From NCBI GenBank assembly GCA_014084085.1, contig NPFB01000049.1, forward strand, positions 178,834 through 242,833: a DNA stretch of 64,000 nt. Direction: 5' to 3'. Under the pieces are notes generated by a model, which searched no databases, was not told the DNA's origin, and worked only from the letters and a program-made list of their open reading frames with translations. Made by a program: the position numbers and the translations under genes. Shown here one piece after another: positions 36,215 through 45,963 of this stretch (positions within the stretch are counted from its first letter, which is position 1; every line of letters starts with the position of its first letter). The DNA is from Hondaea fermentalgiana. Lineage: Eukaryota > Sar > Bigyra > Thraustochytrida > Thraustochytriidae.

Positions 36215-37276
36215 ATGAAGCTCGCGGCTCGGCGCGGAGCGCACGACGCTGAGGTCCAAGATGAAAAGGACCAGCTCGAGCTTGACAAGGAGGACGTGAC
36301 CGGGGAGGAGACGCAGGAGGAGCCGGAGGGCTACTTTAGCTGGCTGACAAACGTGACGAGTGCGTGGGACGACGAGATGCCCATGGTGGAAGTGGCAGAC
36401 ACATATGACGAGGCGCTGACCGTGGTCAAGACGCCCAAGGGAACAGCGCACTTTAGTTGCCCGAGGACCCTGCCGCATCCCGACTATTGGCCAGACAAGC
36501 CATTGCTCCTTCGAGAAAGCATGATACATCACGGGTGGGACGCAGAGACCAATGTGGGCAAACCCCTGCCAACAAACGGCGTGTCCTTTCCGTTCGAGAC
36601 CGACCTTTTTGCAGGAAGCGCCATGTTCAGGATGCGAGGTCTGTCGACGGCCAGCGACTACTTTGAGGGCCGAGCCAGGCTATCTTCCATCGTAGTGACA
36701 GGTACATTCAAGCAAGAGGTCTCCTTTCAAGACGCCATGACAGGCCAGGAGTTCTGCAAACCTGTAAAGTCGCCTTCTTCGTTGCTCGTCAAGCCATTAT
36801 TGTCTTTTTTCCGTCTTCTTGCGCCACTTCTACAAATTCATGTGGGCAATCAGACCTACATGCTCTCGCCACTCGCTCAGACAGCACAGGCAATCCATGT
36901 TTCGGACTCGCCACTGGACCTGCAACCGGACCTCGACGTGGAGGAAAACTTTGGAGAAGTTGAAATGGACACACCTATGGATCGTGCGCAACGTAAAAAA
37001 TTCTTTGCGAAACGTAGTAATCTCTCCGACTTCTCTTTTCGGACAGATAAGTGCTACACGTTTGATTTTTACAATGACAAGCTAGACATGGAAACCTTTC
37101 AGCTTCGTGCGCTGGGGCAAAATTTCGAGATCCAGCCGTACCTTCGAGGTCAGCCACTTCGAATTCTTGCGCGAATTTTCCGCCCAGGTCAAGCCTGGGG
37201 ACTCTATCTTTGGAATTTCGAGCTCTGGCACGAGAAAGCGCTCGCCTTTCTCGAGAAAGCGCAAGCTGAATCATAG
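36215..37276 (+). CDS. DUF1769 (Duc1-like) family protein
   Basis: A 353-residue protein. The features I associate with DUF1769/PF08588 are GRARLSSIVVTGTFKQEV (about 155), a Pro/hydrophobic segment near 200, and the C-terminal block CYTFDFYNDKLDMETFQLRA followed by YLRGQPLRILAR. Fission yeast Duc1 binds PI(4,5)P2 at the cell cortex; transferring that function is inference. The N-terminal 50 residues are charged and probably disordered. A hydrophobic stretch near 207-225 (LLVKPLLSFFRLLAPLL) could touch a membrane but is not a convincing transmembrane helix. The ATG at 36215 is the first in frame after a TTG. The stop is followed 41 bases later by a perfect hairpin. Confidence 0.72.
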   Translation: MKLAARRGAHDAEVQDEKDQLELDKEDVTGEETQEEPEGYFSWLTNVTSAWDDEMPMVEVADTYDEALTVVKTPKGTAHFSCPRTLPHPDYWPDKPLLLRESMIHHGWDAETNVGKPLPTNGVSFPFETDLFAGSAMFRMRGLSTASDYFEGRARLSSIVVTGTFKQEVSFQDAMTGQEFCKPVKSPSSLLVKPLLSFFRLLAPLLQIHVGNQTYMLSPLAQTAQAIHVSDSPLDLQPDLDVEENFGEVEMDTPMDRAQRKKFFAKRSNLSDFSFRTDKCYTFDFYNDKLDMETFQLRALGQNFEIQPYLRGQPLRILARIFRPGQAWGLYLWNFELWHEKALAFLEKAQAES

Positions 37277-37857
37277 TAATATTATCAAGAACATCAGAAG
37301 GTCACCATCTAACCACGGTCTCTCTGAACGGATTTCGGGACGTCGACGATACGCTTTTCCGAAATCCGTTCAGAGAGACAAGAGACTATAGATTAGCCGC
37401 AAACTTGTCACAGGAGTCTGTTGCACATTCAACATCATGCTCATGGCAACTACCTCTGCCGCTGCTGCTCAGCTTTTTGTCCAATTCTAATAAATAATCA
37501 GTGGTTCCAAGATTGTAAACATTTCGAAGACAGTCCTCTTTAGGCCTATGTTGGCTTGTGTCGTTGCTTCCTTTTCATCACCTTTTGCCCAATCGACAAA
37601 TTAGCCACATCTCCCCATCGTCTCTTTGCTGCAAAGGAAAAAAAAAAAAAAAAAAGAAGAAGAAGAGGCAAAAAGGGTTGCGGAGACGGCGCGGACCCAT
37701 TTTAGCGCGGAGGTAGGACCACATCATGACGCAGGCAAGAGTGCGAGGGACCAAACGCGCGCGGAAGACCTCCGGACGAGGGCGGCCAGCATCCAGATAG
37801 GCTCGAGGCTGATCGCTGCGAGGCTGATCGCTGCGTGGCTGACGGCGACCCTGCACC
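37277..37857. other. Intergenic region with perfect hairpin and poly-A run
   Basis: Between two plus-strand genes. It holds a 21-bp perfect inverted repeat (37318-37379) and a poly-A/GAAG run (about 37638-37668). GAGGCTGATCGCT is repeated in tandem near 37804-37832, shortly before the next start codon. Confidence 0.6.
37318..37379. repeat. Perfect 21-bp inverted repeat (hairpin)
   Basis: Arm 37318-37338 (GTCTCTCTGAAC, continuing GGATTTCGG) is exactly complementary to 37359-37379. The 20-base loop (GACGTCGACGATACGCTTTT) itself contains CGTCGACG. It lies 41 bases after the DUF1769 stop and is likely in its 3' untranslated region. It could be an RNA stem or the trace of a small inverted-repeat element. 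Confidence 0.9.
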
Positions 37858-39297
37858 ATGTTGCGGTCATCGGCAAGCGTGATGTCGATCCATTCGCTCA
37901 ACAGCCGCGGTAGCCGTAAGACGGCGGGACGAGATGGGGGCCCAAGGCAGCGCAAATTCAATCTCGATGAGGTCATCGAGGGCGCCTTCGAGCTCATCGT
38001 CGGGGAGTACGGGACAAAGGCGAATTTGGAGATCCCGATCGGATTCTATGAAATGTACAACGGAGCTTTGATGCGCAACTTTTTGGCGAGTGCCATCTTC
38101 TATTTTTACGCGTACATTCGGGTCTTGCAGCTCGCTCACACGCATCGCGATGTAGCCGCTGGTCGCGCAGAGGGCGCTTTGCGACGCAAAGATTCGATCA
38201 ACTTTGCAGCGCATCCAGATCTACTCGAAGCGCGTCGAGATCAAAAGGCTAGACTCGAGCGCCTCGCGCGCGCCTACGCCCGGGTCCTGCTCTCGTGCAG
38301 TAATTACGAGCATACGCATGAAGACGTTCTCCTATTTGAATGCATTTACCAATTTGTTTTCTTGGTATTGAAAACAAGTGTGGATCCGGGGCCCTTTGAA
38401 GCCAGAGCGTTGTGGACGCGCATTCTGGGCGAGCTCTGCTACATATTTCGAGGTCCAAACTTTGACATCGAATCCAAGCGTTCTCTCAAACATGAAATGG
38501 AGCGAAAAGCTCGAGAGATCGACCGCCTCAAGTCCGAGGATGCCCAGGGCGCAGACCCGTCTCTGACTGCGCAAGAGAATCCGTTGCTCCAAGGTGCAAA
38601 TTCGTTGTCTGGCCCGCACTCCTCGGCGCGCAGCCGGCCAAGTATCGCAAGCAGCTCACGAAATAGCCGCATCTGGCATCGAGGTAGCAAATTAAACGCG
38701 TCAGGACGCTCGAGCCTGAGCCACACGCTCAATAATAATGGCCACGACCAGGCCAGCAAGCCTGAAATCAAGATCCCGCTCCCGGACAACATTTACCTAA
38801 ATATCGCGTCCTTTGACATCACACAGCGGCCGGAGCAACCCGCAACTCGTGGGCGCGATGGTTCTCCTCGAAAGTCGGCGCATAATCTGCGATCGCCCGA
38901 GTACGCGCTTCTAGGCGGCAGCGAAAATCTGGCATTGCGGGCTCGGGACCAGAAAAAGGCTTTTTCTGTGCACAAAGCAATGCATGCAAGATCGCCAATC
39001 CTCGCGATGATTCTCCCCGATCCGCTTGAGCGAACGCGTCGCAACGCGCAAGCTGCCCTTGCAAAGGCGGCGCATTCTTCTGGCCGCAAAAATCCACGCA
39101 GGCGAAGGTCATACGGCAACTTTGAAGGAGAAAAAGACACCGAAGATAAAGAGGCGAATGCATGTGAAGTGACTCAGGCAGTGCCTTGCTGTGGTACTTT
39201 GAACTCAACCTCTTCCAGGCCGAGAGATGGAGTGCTCGAGGGTGAAACAGCAAGGCTTTTGCGCGCCTTGAAAGGACCCGAGTCGGCGCAAGACTGA
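37858..39297 (+). CDS. PPP1R36-like protein (tentative)
   Basis: A 479-residue protein. The N-terminal half (about 35-210) is helical and resembles protein phosphatase 1 regulatory subunit 36: FYEMYNGALMRNFLASAIFY, then LARAYARVLLSCSNYEHTHE, then DVLLFECIYQFVFLVL and LWTRILGELCYIFRGPNF, with the spacing I recall for that family. In animals this protein belongs to testis or ciliated cells, which fits a flagellate. The C-terminal half is disordered, Ser/Arg/Asn rich, with many possible phosphorylation sites. A PP1 docking RVxF motif is not obvious. There is no signal peptide or membrane helix. Family assignment is by eye and may be wrong; coding status is secure. Confidence 0.6.
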   Translation: MLRSSASVMSIHSLNSRGSRKTAGRDGGPRQRKFNLDEVIEGAFELIVGEYGTKANLEIPIGFYEMYNGALMRNFLASAIFYFYAYIRVLQLAHTHRDVAAGRAEGALRRKDSINFAAHPDLLEARRDQKARLERLARAYARVLLSCSNYEHTHEDVLLFECIYQFVFLVLKTSVDPGPFEARALWTRILGELCYIFRGPNFDIESKRSLKHEMERKAREIDRLKSEDAQGADPSLTAQENPLLQGANSLSGPHSSARSRPSIASSSRNSRIWHRGSKLNASGRSSLSHTLNNNGHDQASKPEIKIPLPDNIYLNIASFDITQRPEQPATRGRDGSPRKSAHNLRSPEYALLGGSENLALRARDQKKAFSVHKAMHARSPILAMILPDPLERTRRNAQAALAKAAHSSGRKNPRRRRSYGNFEGEKDTEDKEANACEVTQAVPCCGTLNSTSSRPRDGVLEGETARLLRALKGPESAQD

Positions 39298-39812
39298 ACA
39301 CTATCAAGTGCATGTGTGTCTCAATCTCAATGGACAATACTGAGCTTCTAACCTCCAGTACTCGACAAATGTCAACAGCGTAATATGGCAGTATGACCAC
39401 AGTCAAACGCAGTTATTGTTTCGTAAAAGCCTTGGAAAGCTACGGTGCACTTACATCTATTTACGCACGGATACGTACACCTTCACGTCTGGAGCCTTGT
39501 TGAAACTTAAAGGAGCTACGGTGCAGGTTAATTCTAGGACCTGGTCACAGTCACAACAAAGTAGCTCAAGCATATTACGCCAAGTCTGGAATTTCTGGCT
39601 TCCTTTTGTGTTTATTCTTTTTGCGCCATATCGAGTCGAAGAGAGTGAGAATCATAGATTGGAAATGTAGATCACTAAAAGCAAGTAAGACTGACTGCAC
39701 AGGTCCCCATATTGTTCTCGAAACTGAGGAAAAAATCCTGCAGAAGGGAAAGAGACTGACAGAGAGAAAGAGCAAGGATGAGATAGAGGGGGAAAGAAGG
39801 AGCGAAGGTCGC
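39298..39812. other. Convergent 3' intergenic region
   Basis: About 0.5 kb between the ends of the PPP1R36-like (plus) and RRP7 (minus) genes. AT-rich at 39340-39660. No gene seen. Confidence 0.6.
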
Positions 39813-40805
39813 CTAAGAGAGAGGATGGAATCGACGAGATGCCTTGAGGCGCTCGACCTGCTGCTTGTCCTGTTCGAACTTGGCACGAAGCTCCGCCAGC
39901 TTGGACTTTTTGTGATCGCGTGTCTGGAAACGGTAAAAGTCTGTGAGCGGGCCCTTGGAGGATTTCTTTTTGCCCTTGCCATCCGTGATGCGACGCCCTG
40001 CCTGATCTTTCGCAGATACAGCTGTTGTCGGGTTTGCGCGCGCGCGCGAACCCTTCTTGTACGAAACCATGGTAAACCCATCTTCGTCGGCCTGGTTTTC
40101 CTGTGCTTTGCGGAGTTCCTCGATTTCCTTTTCGAGCTCGGCAAAACGCTCCATATACGCTTCTGATGACTTTTTAAGGGAGGCGGTACCCGGGCGCTCC
40201 GCATCGTACTGCCGCATCCATCGCGGCTTCTTCGCTTTGGAGGACTTGGTGTTGTGCTCCTCCACGCCGTCTTTCCCCGTTGTCCACGCCGAAGTCGCGT
40301 CCAGCGGACCCTCTTTCGAGGATGCAGATGCACGCTCAAGAGCGCGCAAGGCCGCAGTTTTCATTGCGAAGCGGACTCTTGCGAATCGTGTGGTTCCTGA
40401 GGATCCCAGATCGACGGCCTCAACCTCGCCAAAGGCCTCAAACACCTTTCGTACGGCCTCTTGGGACCAAGCAACACCAACATTTGCGACAAAGAGCGTG
40501 GCGCCCTCGTCCTCTTCCTTTTCCTCGTCATCGTCGTCTTCATCGCTCGAAACGTCGCCAGCCTTGGCTCCAAACGTGGAAGCCTGTCCGGTGTTGTGCA
40601 GCTTAATGAACAGGTACTTGACGAGCCTCTTGCCTTCAGGTGTTTGCGCGAACTCGGCGCATGTCTGGCGTTTGCGCTTCTTGTTGGCCTTCTTACCCGA
40701 ACTCAGGTCTGCGCGCTCCGTAGCCTGCTCGCTCCACGTCTCGAGTTCCGCCGGCAGCACGCTGCACAGGACCGGCAGTGGCACGAGGCCTCGAGTGGTC
40801 GCCAT
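39813..40805 (-). CDS. Ribosomal RNA processing protein RRP7
   Basis: A 330-residue protein. An RRM-like domain lies at about 95-180 (GATLFVANVGVAWSQEAVRK, then TTRFARVRF). The hallmark C-terminus is DFYRFQTRDHKKSKLAELRA followed by KFEQDKQQVERLKASRRF, conserved in yeast Rrp7 and human RRP7A. The family acts in the nucleolus in small-subunit processome assembly and 18S rRNA maturation. The N-terminal portion has a basic run (KKANKKRKR) and an acidic loop (DEDDDDEEKEEDE). The frame continues upstream for 150 codons without a fitting ATG for the family, so the ATG at 40805 (MATTRGLVPLPV) is chosen; it begins the conserved sequence. Confidence 0.9.
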   Translation of the reverse strand: MATTRGLVPLPVLCSVLPAELETWSEQATERADLSSGKKANKKRKRQTCAEFAQTPEGKRLVKYLFIKLHNTGQASTFGAKAGDVSSDEDDDDEEKEEDEGATLFVANVGVAWSQEAVRKVFEAFGEVEAVDLGSSGTTRFARVRFAMKTAALRALERASASSKEGPLDATSAWTTGKDGVEEHNTKSSKAKKPRWMRQYDAERPGTASLKKSSEAYMERFAELEKEIEELRKAQENQADEDGFTMVSYKKGSRARANPTTAVSAKDQAGRRITDGKGKKKSSKGPLTDFYRFQTRDHKKSKLAELRAKFEQDKQQVERLKASRRFHPLS

Positions 40806-41943
40806 GGCGCACTCCACTCCCTGGATGCTGCCGCGCCCGGACGCTCTCTCCGAGCACAGGAACCTGCACGCAGATGGCGCCCGCGCCAGCGCGCACCAGC
40901 AGCGCGCGAAGGGCAGGAAAGGCTCGTCGAGCGCGTGATACGCGCGCAAAGACCCCGGCCGCACCACGCGAAGCGCTTCTGGTCTCTCCCCTCCCAAAGG
41001 ACTCGCTGACTGGACGCGGCGCCGTAAAGATGTTTCATAATAATGACGCGCATACTTCAAGGTCAATTTAGAAATACAAGACACCGCAGCACGGAGGACG
41101 CGAGGACGGGACGCGGAGGAATTGTCCCGTTCGCTTCTTCGACAAAAGCCGCGCGCAACTTGTTGAGCAAAGAAAGGCTTCATTAGCCGGGTGTAGCGTT
41201 CAACGAGATAGTAGTAGTAATAGTTGACGTCGGAGGTGATTGAGAAAGAGTCATACAAGAGTGGTGCTCCGGACGGTTTGCAGGCGGGAAGAGAAGCGAG
41301 AGGCAGTTGCGATGTCGAAGTTGAAGTTTTTCTCCCAAGGCAAACTCATTTCTAATGGAGGTGATCGACGATTGATTTGCATTCACAGTCAGCAGCATCC
41401 TGCATTGACTTTCATCTTTCGCGCTGTTAGCTCATCTTTCTTTCGACGTTCTTTTTTTATTATTTCTTTCAAGAAAAAGAAGGAGACATCGTCGCGCTCA
41501 AGACTCGATATGAAGCCAGTATCACAATGCTTTGTGGAGGAAACAAAGCCTCGAACATCGGTTCCGACACAAAAGACACCCTCTCTTGACGAAGCTGAGC
41601 ATGAGAATGACAAAGGGGCTTGTCTTGACTCTTTGGAGTTGCAGCAACGTTTTTTTATTTTCTACTTTTTCCATTATCATTCTCATCAACATTTCTTCCC
41701 GAGCGTGCGCGCTACTTTCAAGATTGGGATAACAAGTGTCTTCGTGGACGCTCTCACATTCGTGCAAACAACTCTTAGGTTTTTCGTCCCTCAACTCGCC
41801 TCAACATGGAAAACAAAGAAGCGATAGACCATGGCCTAGCGCTGCACAGGTTACTGTAGTCAAAGTGGAGCTTCGGCTTGGGCACGTCGCTTAGGCAACA
41901 ACAATACAGCAAGGCAAAGTCATGCCGACAAGACTTTGGCCGG
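40806..41943. promoter_or_regulatory. Divergent promoter region of RRP7 and the Q-rich membrane protein
   Basis: 1.1 kb. GC-rich to about 41.0 kb, then mixed and T-rich (41400-41500, 41640-41700). A 195-codon plus frame at 41240-41827 begins at TTG and shows no domain or codon bias, so it is not called. Confidence 0.45.
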
Positions 41944-44900
41944 ATGAGACGCAGCACGGGCGATGAGGCCGGCGGCGGCGAGGGAGTGAGCGCCGGCGGG
42001 CAGTCGGCCGAAGGCTCGCTGTACTTTCTGCCAGACAACCTCATTGCCGACGAGGTGGCACCCTCGCAGGACAGCCAGCTTGGCCAGCATGACCTGGAAA
42101 CACATGAGACAATACCTTCGCTGAGAACATACTCAGGACCGAAGGAGACGACGGAGAAGCTGAGACGCGTGCGCTTGCCGCCTCCACGACCACTTCCTTC
42201 TCTTCAGCCGCAGCCGCAGCCGCAGCCGCAGCTGCAGCATCACCAGCAGCAACAGCAACAGCAACAGGAACAGCAGCAACACCAGCAGCAACAACATCAG
42301 CAGCACGCATTACCGCTGCAGGAACAGCAGCACCAGCAGCTGCATAACGATAACCACCGCCTCCTCGTGCCAACAACAGAGCTCCAAGATGCATCGACGA
42401 CAGGGCTACCGAGCCTTGACGCGACGGCATACCTAGGCCAGCAGCAGGAACACCATGTGCAACAGCCTAATCTTTTTGAAATGAGTGCCGTCTTTCGTCC
42501 CATAGCAAGCGTACCGCCCGGCGGTGACCACGATCAACATGCGACCCCGGATTTTGGCGGCTTTTTGGGCCGTCAGCCAGAGCAGAGTCTACAGCAACAG
42601 CCACAACTTGATCCTCACGGCCATGTCATTCTCGAGGAGGAAGAGCCACGCTCACGACGGAGTTCCAATGTGCTCGAGCTCCTTTCCGAGGCCATGCCAG
42701 ACCACCACCTTCGTGCACCCTTTGTCACTGGTACCGAATCCTCGCTGCGTCCGACGGCGCAGGACTTTGAGCCACAATTTGCTCGTGCTGAGTCACCATT
42801 GCTTTCGCAGACCCAACTTGGCGCGAGCAGCGCATGGCAAGGGACCCCGTTTACATTCGTGCCTAGCTCTGAAACGCAGCATGGAAGGACGCCCTCCCCT
42901 CCAGCCCCGGAACAAGCGACGTCCCTACGGAGATCTCCCGCGAATTATTTCCGCAGCGCAAAGAGCCTCGTATCGGGCGCTTTTCAGTCGAACATTTTCT
43001 CTCCGCGCAGTAGCTATCTTGGTGGATCGACTGACAATGGGGCTTTTGGAGATGGCTTTCACGTTTCTGTCGACACAACTGCCAATGCACCAAGTCAACC
43101 AAAGTCGCCGGAACTCGAGAGCTCACAAAACGCGTCTGCCAGCAGCACGAGCATGTCAATGCCGGCTTTGTCGGCGAGCGGAACGTCGTTCTCTCTGCCG
43201 CGAAAAGCTTCGACTTCCTTCTTTCCATGGAGAGATGTCGGGACCAAGGGCAGCATTGGTTCCGATCAGGATGTGCGACCGCGCACAAGTCCCAGTCCTG
43301 CACCAGGCGCAGGAACCGGCGCATCTTCGTCGTGGCCAGATCCGCCCGTTGATCCGGGATCACAAGCTCATAAGAGTACTTCAGAAAGTACCCTTCCGGT
43401 TATGCCCAACACCAAGCAATCGAAGGGAAGGCCCACCCATCCGCCTCGAACGCAGACTAGCTCCAGCGTCCCGGGCAATGGCAGAGAAAACGGAAGATCA
43501 ACTCCAGAGCCCTCGAAACTGCGAGGTGCAACCAGAGGTGATAGTGCTGGTCCGTCTGGAAGATCGTCCGGTAATGCAAATCGCCAGTCTTCGCGTAACG
43601 GCCGTCGGCACACCGCGCAAGGGACGCCAGGATTCTCAGGACAGACGAGGTCCTCGCGCCACCCGCACCTCCGCCGCCAGGACAGCCCTCAGAGCCTCAA
43701 TTCAGATCCCTCGGAGGCTTTCTCGTCTGCGCAGGCGTCGCCTCGTGGGCGACAACGTCAGCATTCCGCGGACAGTGCATTCTTCTTTGGTCATGGCAAC
43801 ACTGGCAAGAATCGAAAGGCTCGAGGAGGAGGAGGAGGAGCCTCAAGGCGCGAGCGACAGGACTCCGAGCCTCGCGTAACGCGGAGTAATGCGTGGACCG
43901 TGAACGAGTCGCCGTCCAAATCTAGCGCCGCGGGATCCTCATTAGGAGGAAAACCTCACCATTACCATCACCACTCTTTTGCCGCAGATGTGGCGAAGCA
44001 CGAGGAGGCAGCAAATGAAAATGTTTGGGCTGTGCTGGACTCAAACGACGATGAAGCCGCGCCAGAGCTGGAAGAAAATGAGATGGTTCCGCCCGATGAC
44101 GTCGGCGCAACAGATGTTGAATCCGAAAAGTCGAAAGCTCTTCCCAATGCCTCGAGTGCTGGCACTGCAAAAGGTGATGAAATTGATCTTCTACCCCCTG
44201 CCAAAATAAAGTTGGCGGGGGTGAATGCAGCACCGGCTTCATCTTCCCAACCGTCTCTTGATGAGCCCGAGCCGGCAAATGCGGACAAAAAAGTGGGTTC
44301 GGGCCGTCGTTTCCGAAGCCGAAAACGCTCCTCCACGCATGTTCCCGCAGCAAGCTCGCATGCGACCAAGGGATCAACAGACGGAAACGCTGCAAACGGT
44401 TCATCTCCTGATGAAAAATCCGCGAACGATAGCACTGCAAGACGGCGCGTTGCTCACTCTGCTGACGTACGGGTTGCAAACAATAAGGAAAGCAGCTCGT
44501 CACATGACAACATGCAGGTTACTTATGTTTCACGCAAGGAGACTAGACAGGTGGAGGACGAAGAAAAGCTGGCACCAGCAAGCTCGCAGGAAAACGCGGA
44601 TGGCTCGAGTTTAAATTTGTGGCAACGCGTGTGCGAGATTGGAGCGTTCGCGCAGGGCCGCGTAGTGGAGCTCTACGAGATTGGAATTCTTGGTACACGT
44701 GCAAGCGCCCACGCTGGAATGCAAGGCGCCAAATACGTTTGCAGTTATGTGATTGGCTGTCACCAGCGTGCGGCGTCTGGGATCTTGGAGAGCGGCGAGG
44801 GTTTCCATGTTATGGTTTGTTATATTTTTTTACAGGCCTTTGCTCCCTTTGCAACGACAGTACTGGCAAGCACAGCGCCATGGGCTCATATTTGTCTGTG

Positions 44901-45237
44901 GTACGCGTTCCTGGCGCAGTATCTCTGCATGAATGAAACTCGGCGTGCTGCTATTTTTCAGTTTGTGCTTCCTGTGCTCTTTGTACTCGAGGGCGTGTCC
45001 CGGCCTTCGTATCTGCTCGTATTGGCGCCTGCGGAGCTCCTCATGCTAGCGTTTTGCATTCTCATCCTCCGCGATGACCGCCTGCACTTCAACCTCCGTT
45101 TGCTTTTGACGGTTTCCGGACATATTATCATGGCGCTCACGGTGGGTGACTATTTTCTCGTGCAATGGTTCCTTGTGGTGTCTCAGCTCGACTTTCTCGC
45201 CTCCACTTCTTTGACAAAAGTCGTTTCGTCGCCTTGA
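41944..45237 (+). CDS. Large Gln/Ser-rich protein with C-terminal membrane domain
   Basis: A 1097-residue protein I do not recognise. Residues about 85-175 are Gln/His-rich, encoded by CAG/CAA repeats. The following 750 residues are low complexity, rich in Ser, Pro, Gly, Arg and Asn, and probably disordered and cytosolic. Near 895-950 a structured amphipathic segment appears (LWQRVCEIGAFAQGRVVELY). Then about five hydrophobic segments follow between 955 and 1090 (e.g. VMVCYIFLQAFAPFATTVLA, FVLPVLFVLEG, LLVLAPAELLMLAFCILIL, LLLTVSGHIIMALTVGDYFL). So it appears to be a multi-pass membrane protein with a very long N-terminal arm. The frame also reads upstream to a TTG at 41878; the ATG at 41944 is the first standard start. 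No signal peptide. The function is unknown. Confidence 0.8.
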   Translation: MRRSTGDEAGGGEGVSAGGQSAEGSLYFLPDNLIADEVAPSQDSQLGQHDLETHETIPSLRTYSGPKETTEKLRRVRLPPPRPLPSLQPQPQPQPQLQHHQQQQQQQQEQQQHQQQQHQQHALPLQEQQHQQLHNDNHRLLVPTTELQDASTTGLPSLDATAYLGQQQEHHVQQPNLFEMSAVFRPIASVPPGGDHDQHATPDFGGFLGRQPEQSLQQQPQLDPHGHVILEEEEPRSRRSSNVLELLSEAMPDHHLRAPFVTGTESSLRPTAQDFEPQFARAESPLLSQTQLGASSAWQGTPFTFVPSSETQHGRTPSPPAPEQATSLRRSPANYFRSAKSLVSGAFQSNIFSPRSSYLGGSTDNGAFGDGFHVSVDTTANAPSQPKSPELESSQNASASSTSMSMPALSASGTSFSLPRKASTSFFPWRDVGTKGSIGSDQDVRPRTSPSPAPGAGTGASSSWPDPPVDPGSQAHKSTSESTLPVMPNTKQSKGRPTHPPRTQTSSSVPGNGRENGRSTPEPSKLRGATRGDSAGPSGRSSGNANRQSSRNGRRHTAQGTPGFSGQTRSSRHPHLRRQDSPQSLNSDPSEAFSSAQASPRGRQRQHSADSAFFFGHGNTGKNRKARGGGGGASRRERQDSEPRVTRSNAWTVNESPSKSSAAGSSLGGKPHHYHHHSFAADVAKHEEAANENVWAVLDSNDDEAAPELEENEMVPPDDVGATDVESEKSKALPNASSAGTAKGDEIDLLPPAKIKLAGVNAAPASSSQPSLDEPEPANADKKVGSGRRFRSRKRSSTHVPAASSHATKGSTDGNAANGSSPDEKSANDSTARRRVAHSADVRVANNKESSSSHDNMQVTYVSRKETRQVEDEEKLAPASSQENADGSSLNLWQRVCEIGAFAQGRVVELYEIGILGTRASAHAGMQGAKYVCSYVIGCHQRAASGILESGEGFHVMVCYIFLQAFAPFATTVLASTAPWAHICLWYAFLAQYLCMNETRRAAIFQFVLPVLFVLEGVSRPSYLLVLAPAELLMLAFCILILRDDRLHFNLRLLLTVSGHIIMALTVGDYFLVQWFLVVSQLDFLASTSLTKVVSSP
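42181..42310 (+). repeat. CAG/CAA repeat encoding poly-Gln
   Basis: Mixed CAG, CAA and CAC codons giving a Gln/His-rich tract. The mixed codons indicate selection for the amino acids rather than a pure recent expansion. Confidence 0.85.
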
Positions 45238-45963
45238 GCTATCTTTCCGAGAGCACACTGAAATGCAGGATGCGGCGGGCGAATGACTTATCTCATCTTT
45301 TAATCTTTTTTCTGTTTTTGGTGCGAAGAGCCTTCGTGCACGGCTGCAGTTGACCTCGCAAAAATCTCGTGTGTTTTTTTCGCGCCGCGGCATACCATTT
45401 TCAGGAAGCGCCTCGACGAATAAAATCTACATTCCACTCGATTATAAACGAGAGCAGCCATGCAGGTTCCTCCCCGCCTCCAACCCAAGAGAGCGTCCCC
45501 AGATCCCCCCTCCCTCCCCTCACCGTCTCTCGCTTTCCTCCTCCTCCCCGGACCCGCGCAGCCTTCTCCTGCCAGAGGCGCCAACGGCCTGGCCTCCGCC
45601 GGGGTCCGGCCTGACGGGGCGAGGGGGAGGGAAGAGGGACGCGGGTCGACGCCGATGATCGAGCTTGACGGAGCGGGCGATCGAGCGATGGCGATGCGCA
45701 GAACTCGAACGGCGGTTGCGCGGGCGGCTGCGCGGCGGCTGCGGTTGGCGGCGCGGGCGCGGGGCGGGCTGCGCGTGCNNNNNNNNNNNNNNNNNNNNNN
45801 NNNNNNNNNNNNNNNNNNNNNNNNNNNNNNNNNNNNNNNNNNNNNNNNNNNNNNNNNNNNNNNNNNNNNNNNNNNNNNCGCGCGGAGGCGCCAGGCCGGC
45901 CGCTGCGGAGCGGCGCGCGCGGCCGCAGCGGGGACCACGAGGACGCGGCAGCCGCAGAGGAAG
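45238..45963. other. Intergenic region with assembly gap
   Basis: 5' flank of the TTL-like gene. Very GC-rich on both sides of the gap. A frame open from 45460 crosses the Ns but begins in low-complexity Pro/Ser sequence and is not accepted. An upstream exon hidden in the gap is possible. Confidence 0.5.
45779..45878. other. Assembly gap of 100 Ns
   Basis: Exactly 100 unknown bases, the usual placeholder for a scaffold gap of unknown size. The flanks (GCGCGGGCGCGGGGCGGGCT and CGCGCGGAGGCG) are extremely GC-rich, which probably caused the gap. Confidence 0.98.

Noticed and set aside
41240..41827. 195-codon plus-strand frame before the Q-rich membrane protein gene
   Set aside because: It begins at TTG, is Phe/Lys/Ser rich from T- and A-rich DNA, and has no recognisable domain.
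45460..45963. Upstream extension of the TTL-like frame through the N gap
   Set aside because: The frame across unknown bases is meaningless, and the sequence before the gap is low-complexity Pro/Ser/Arg.
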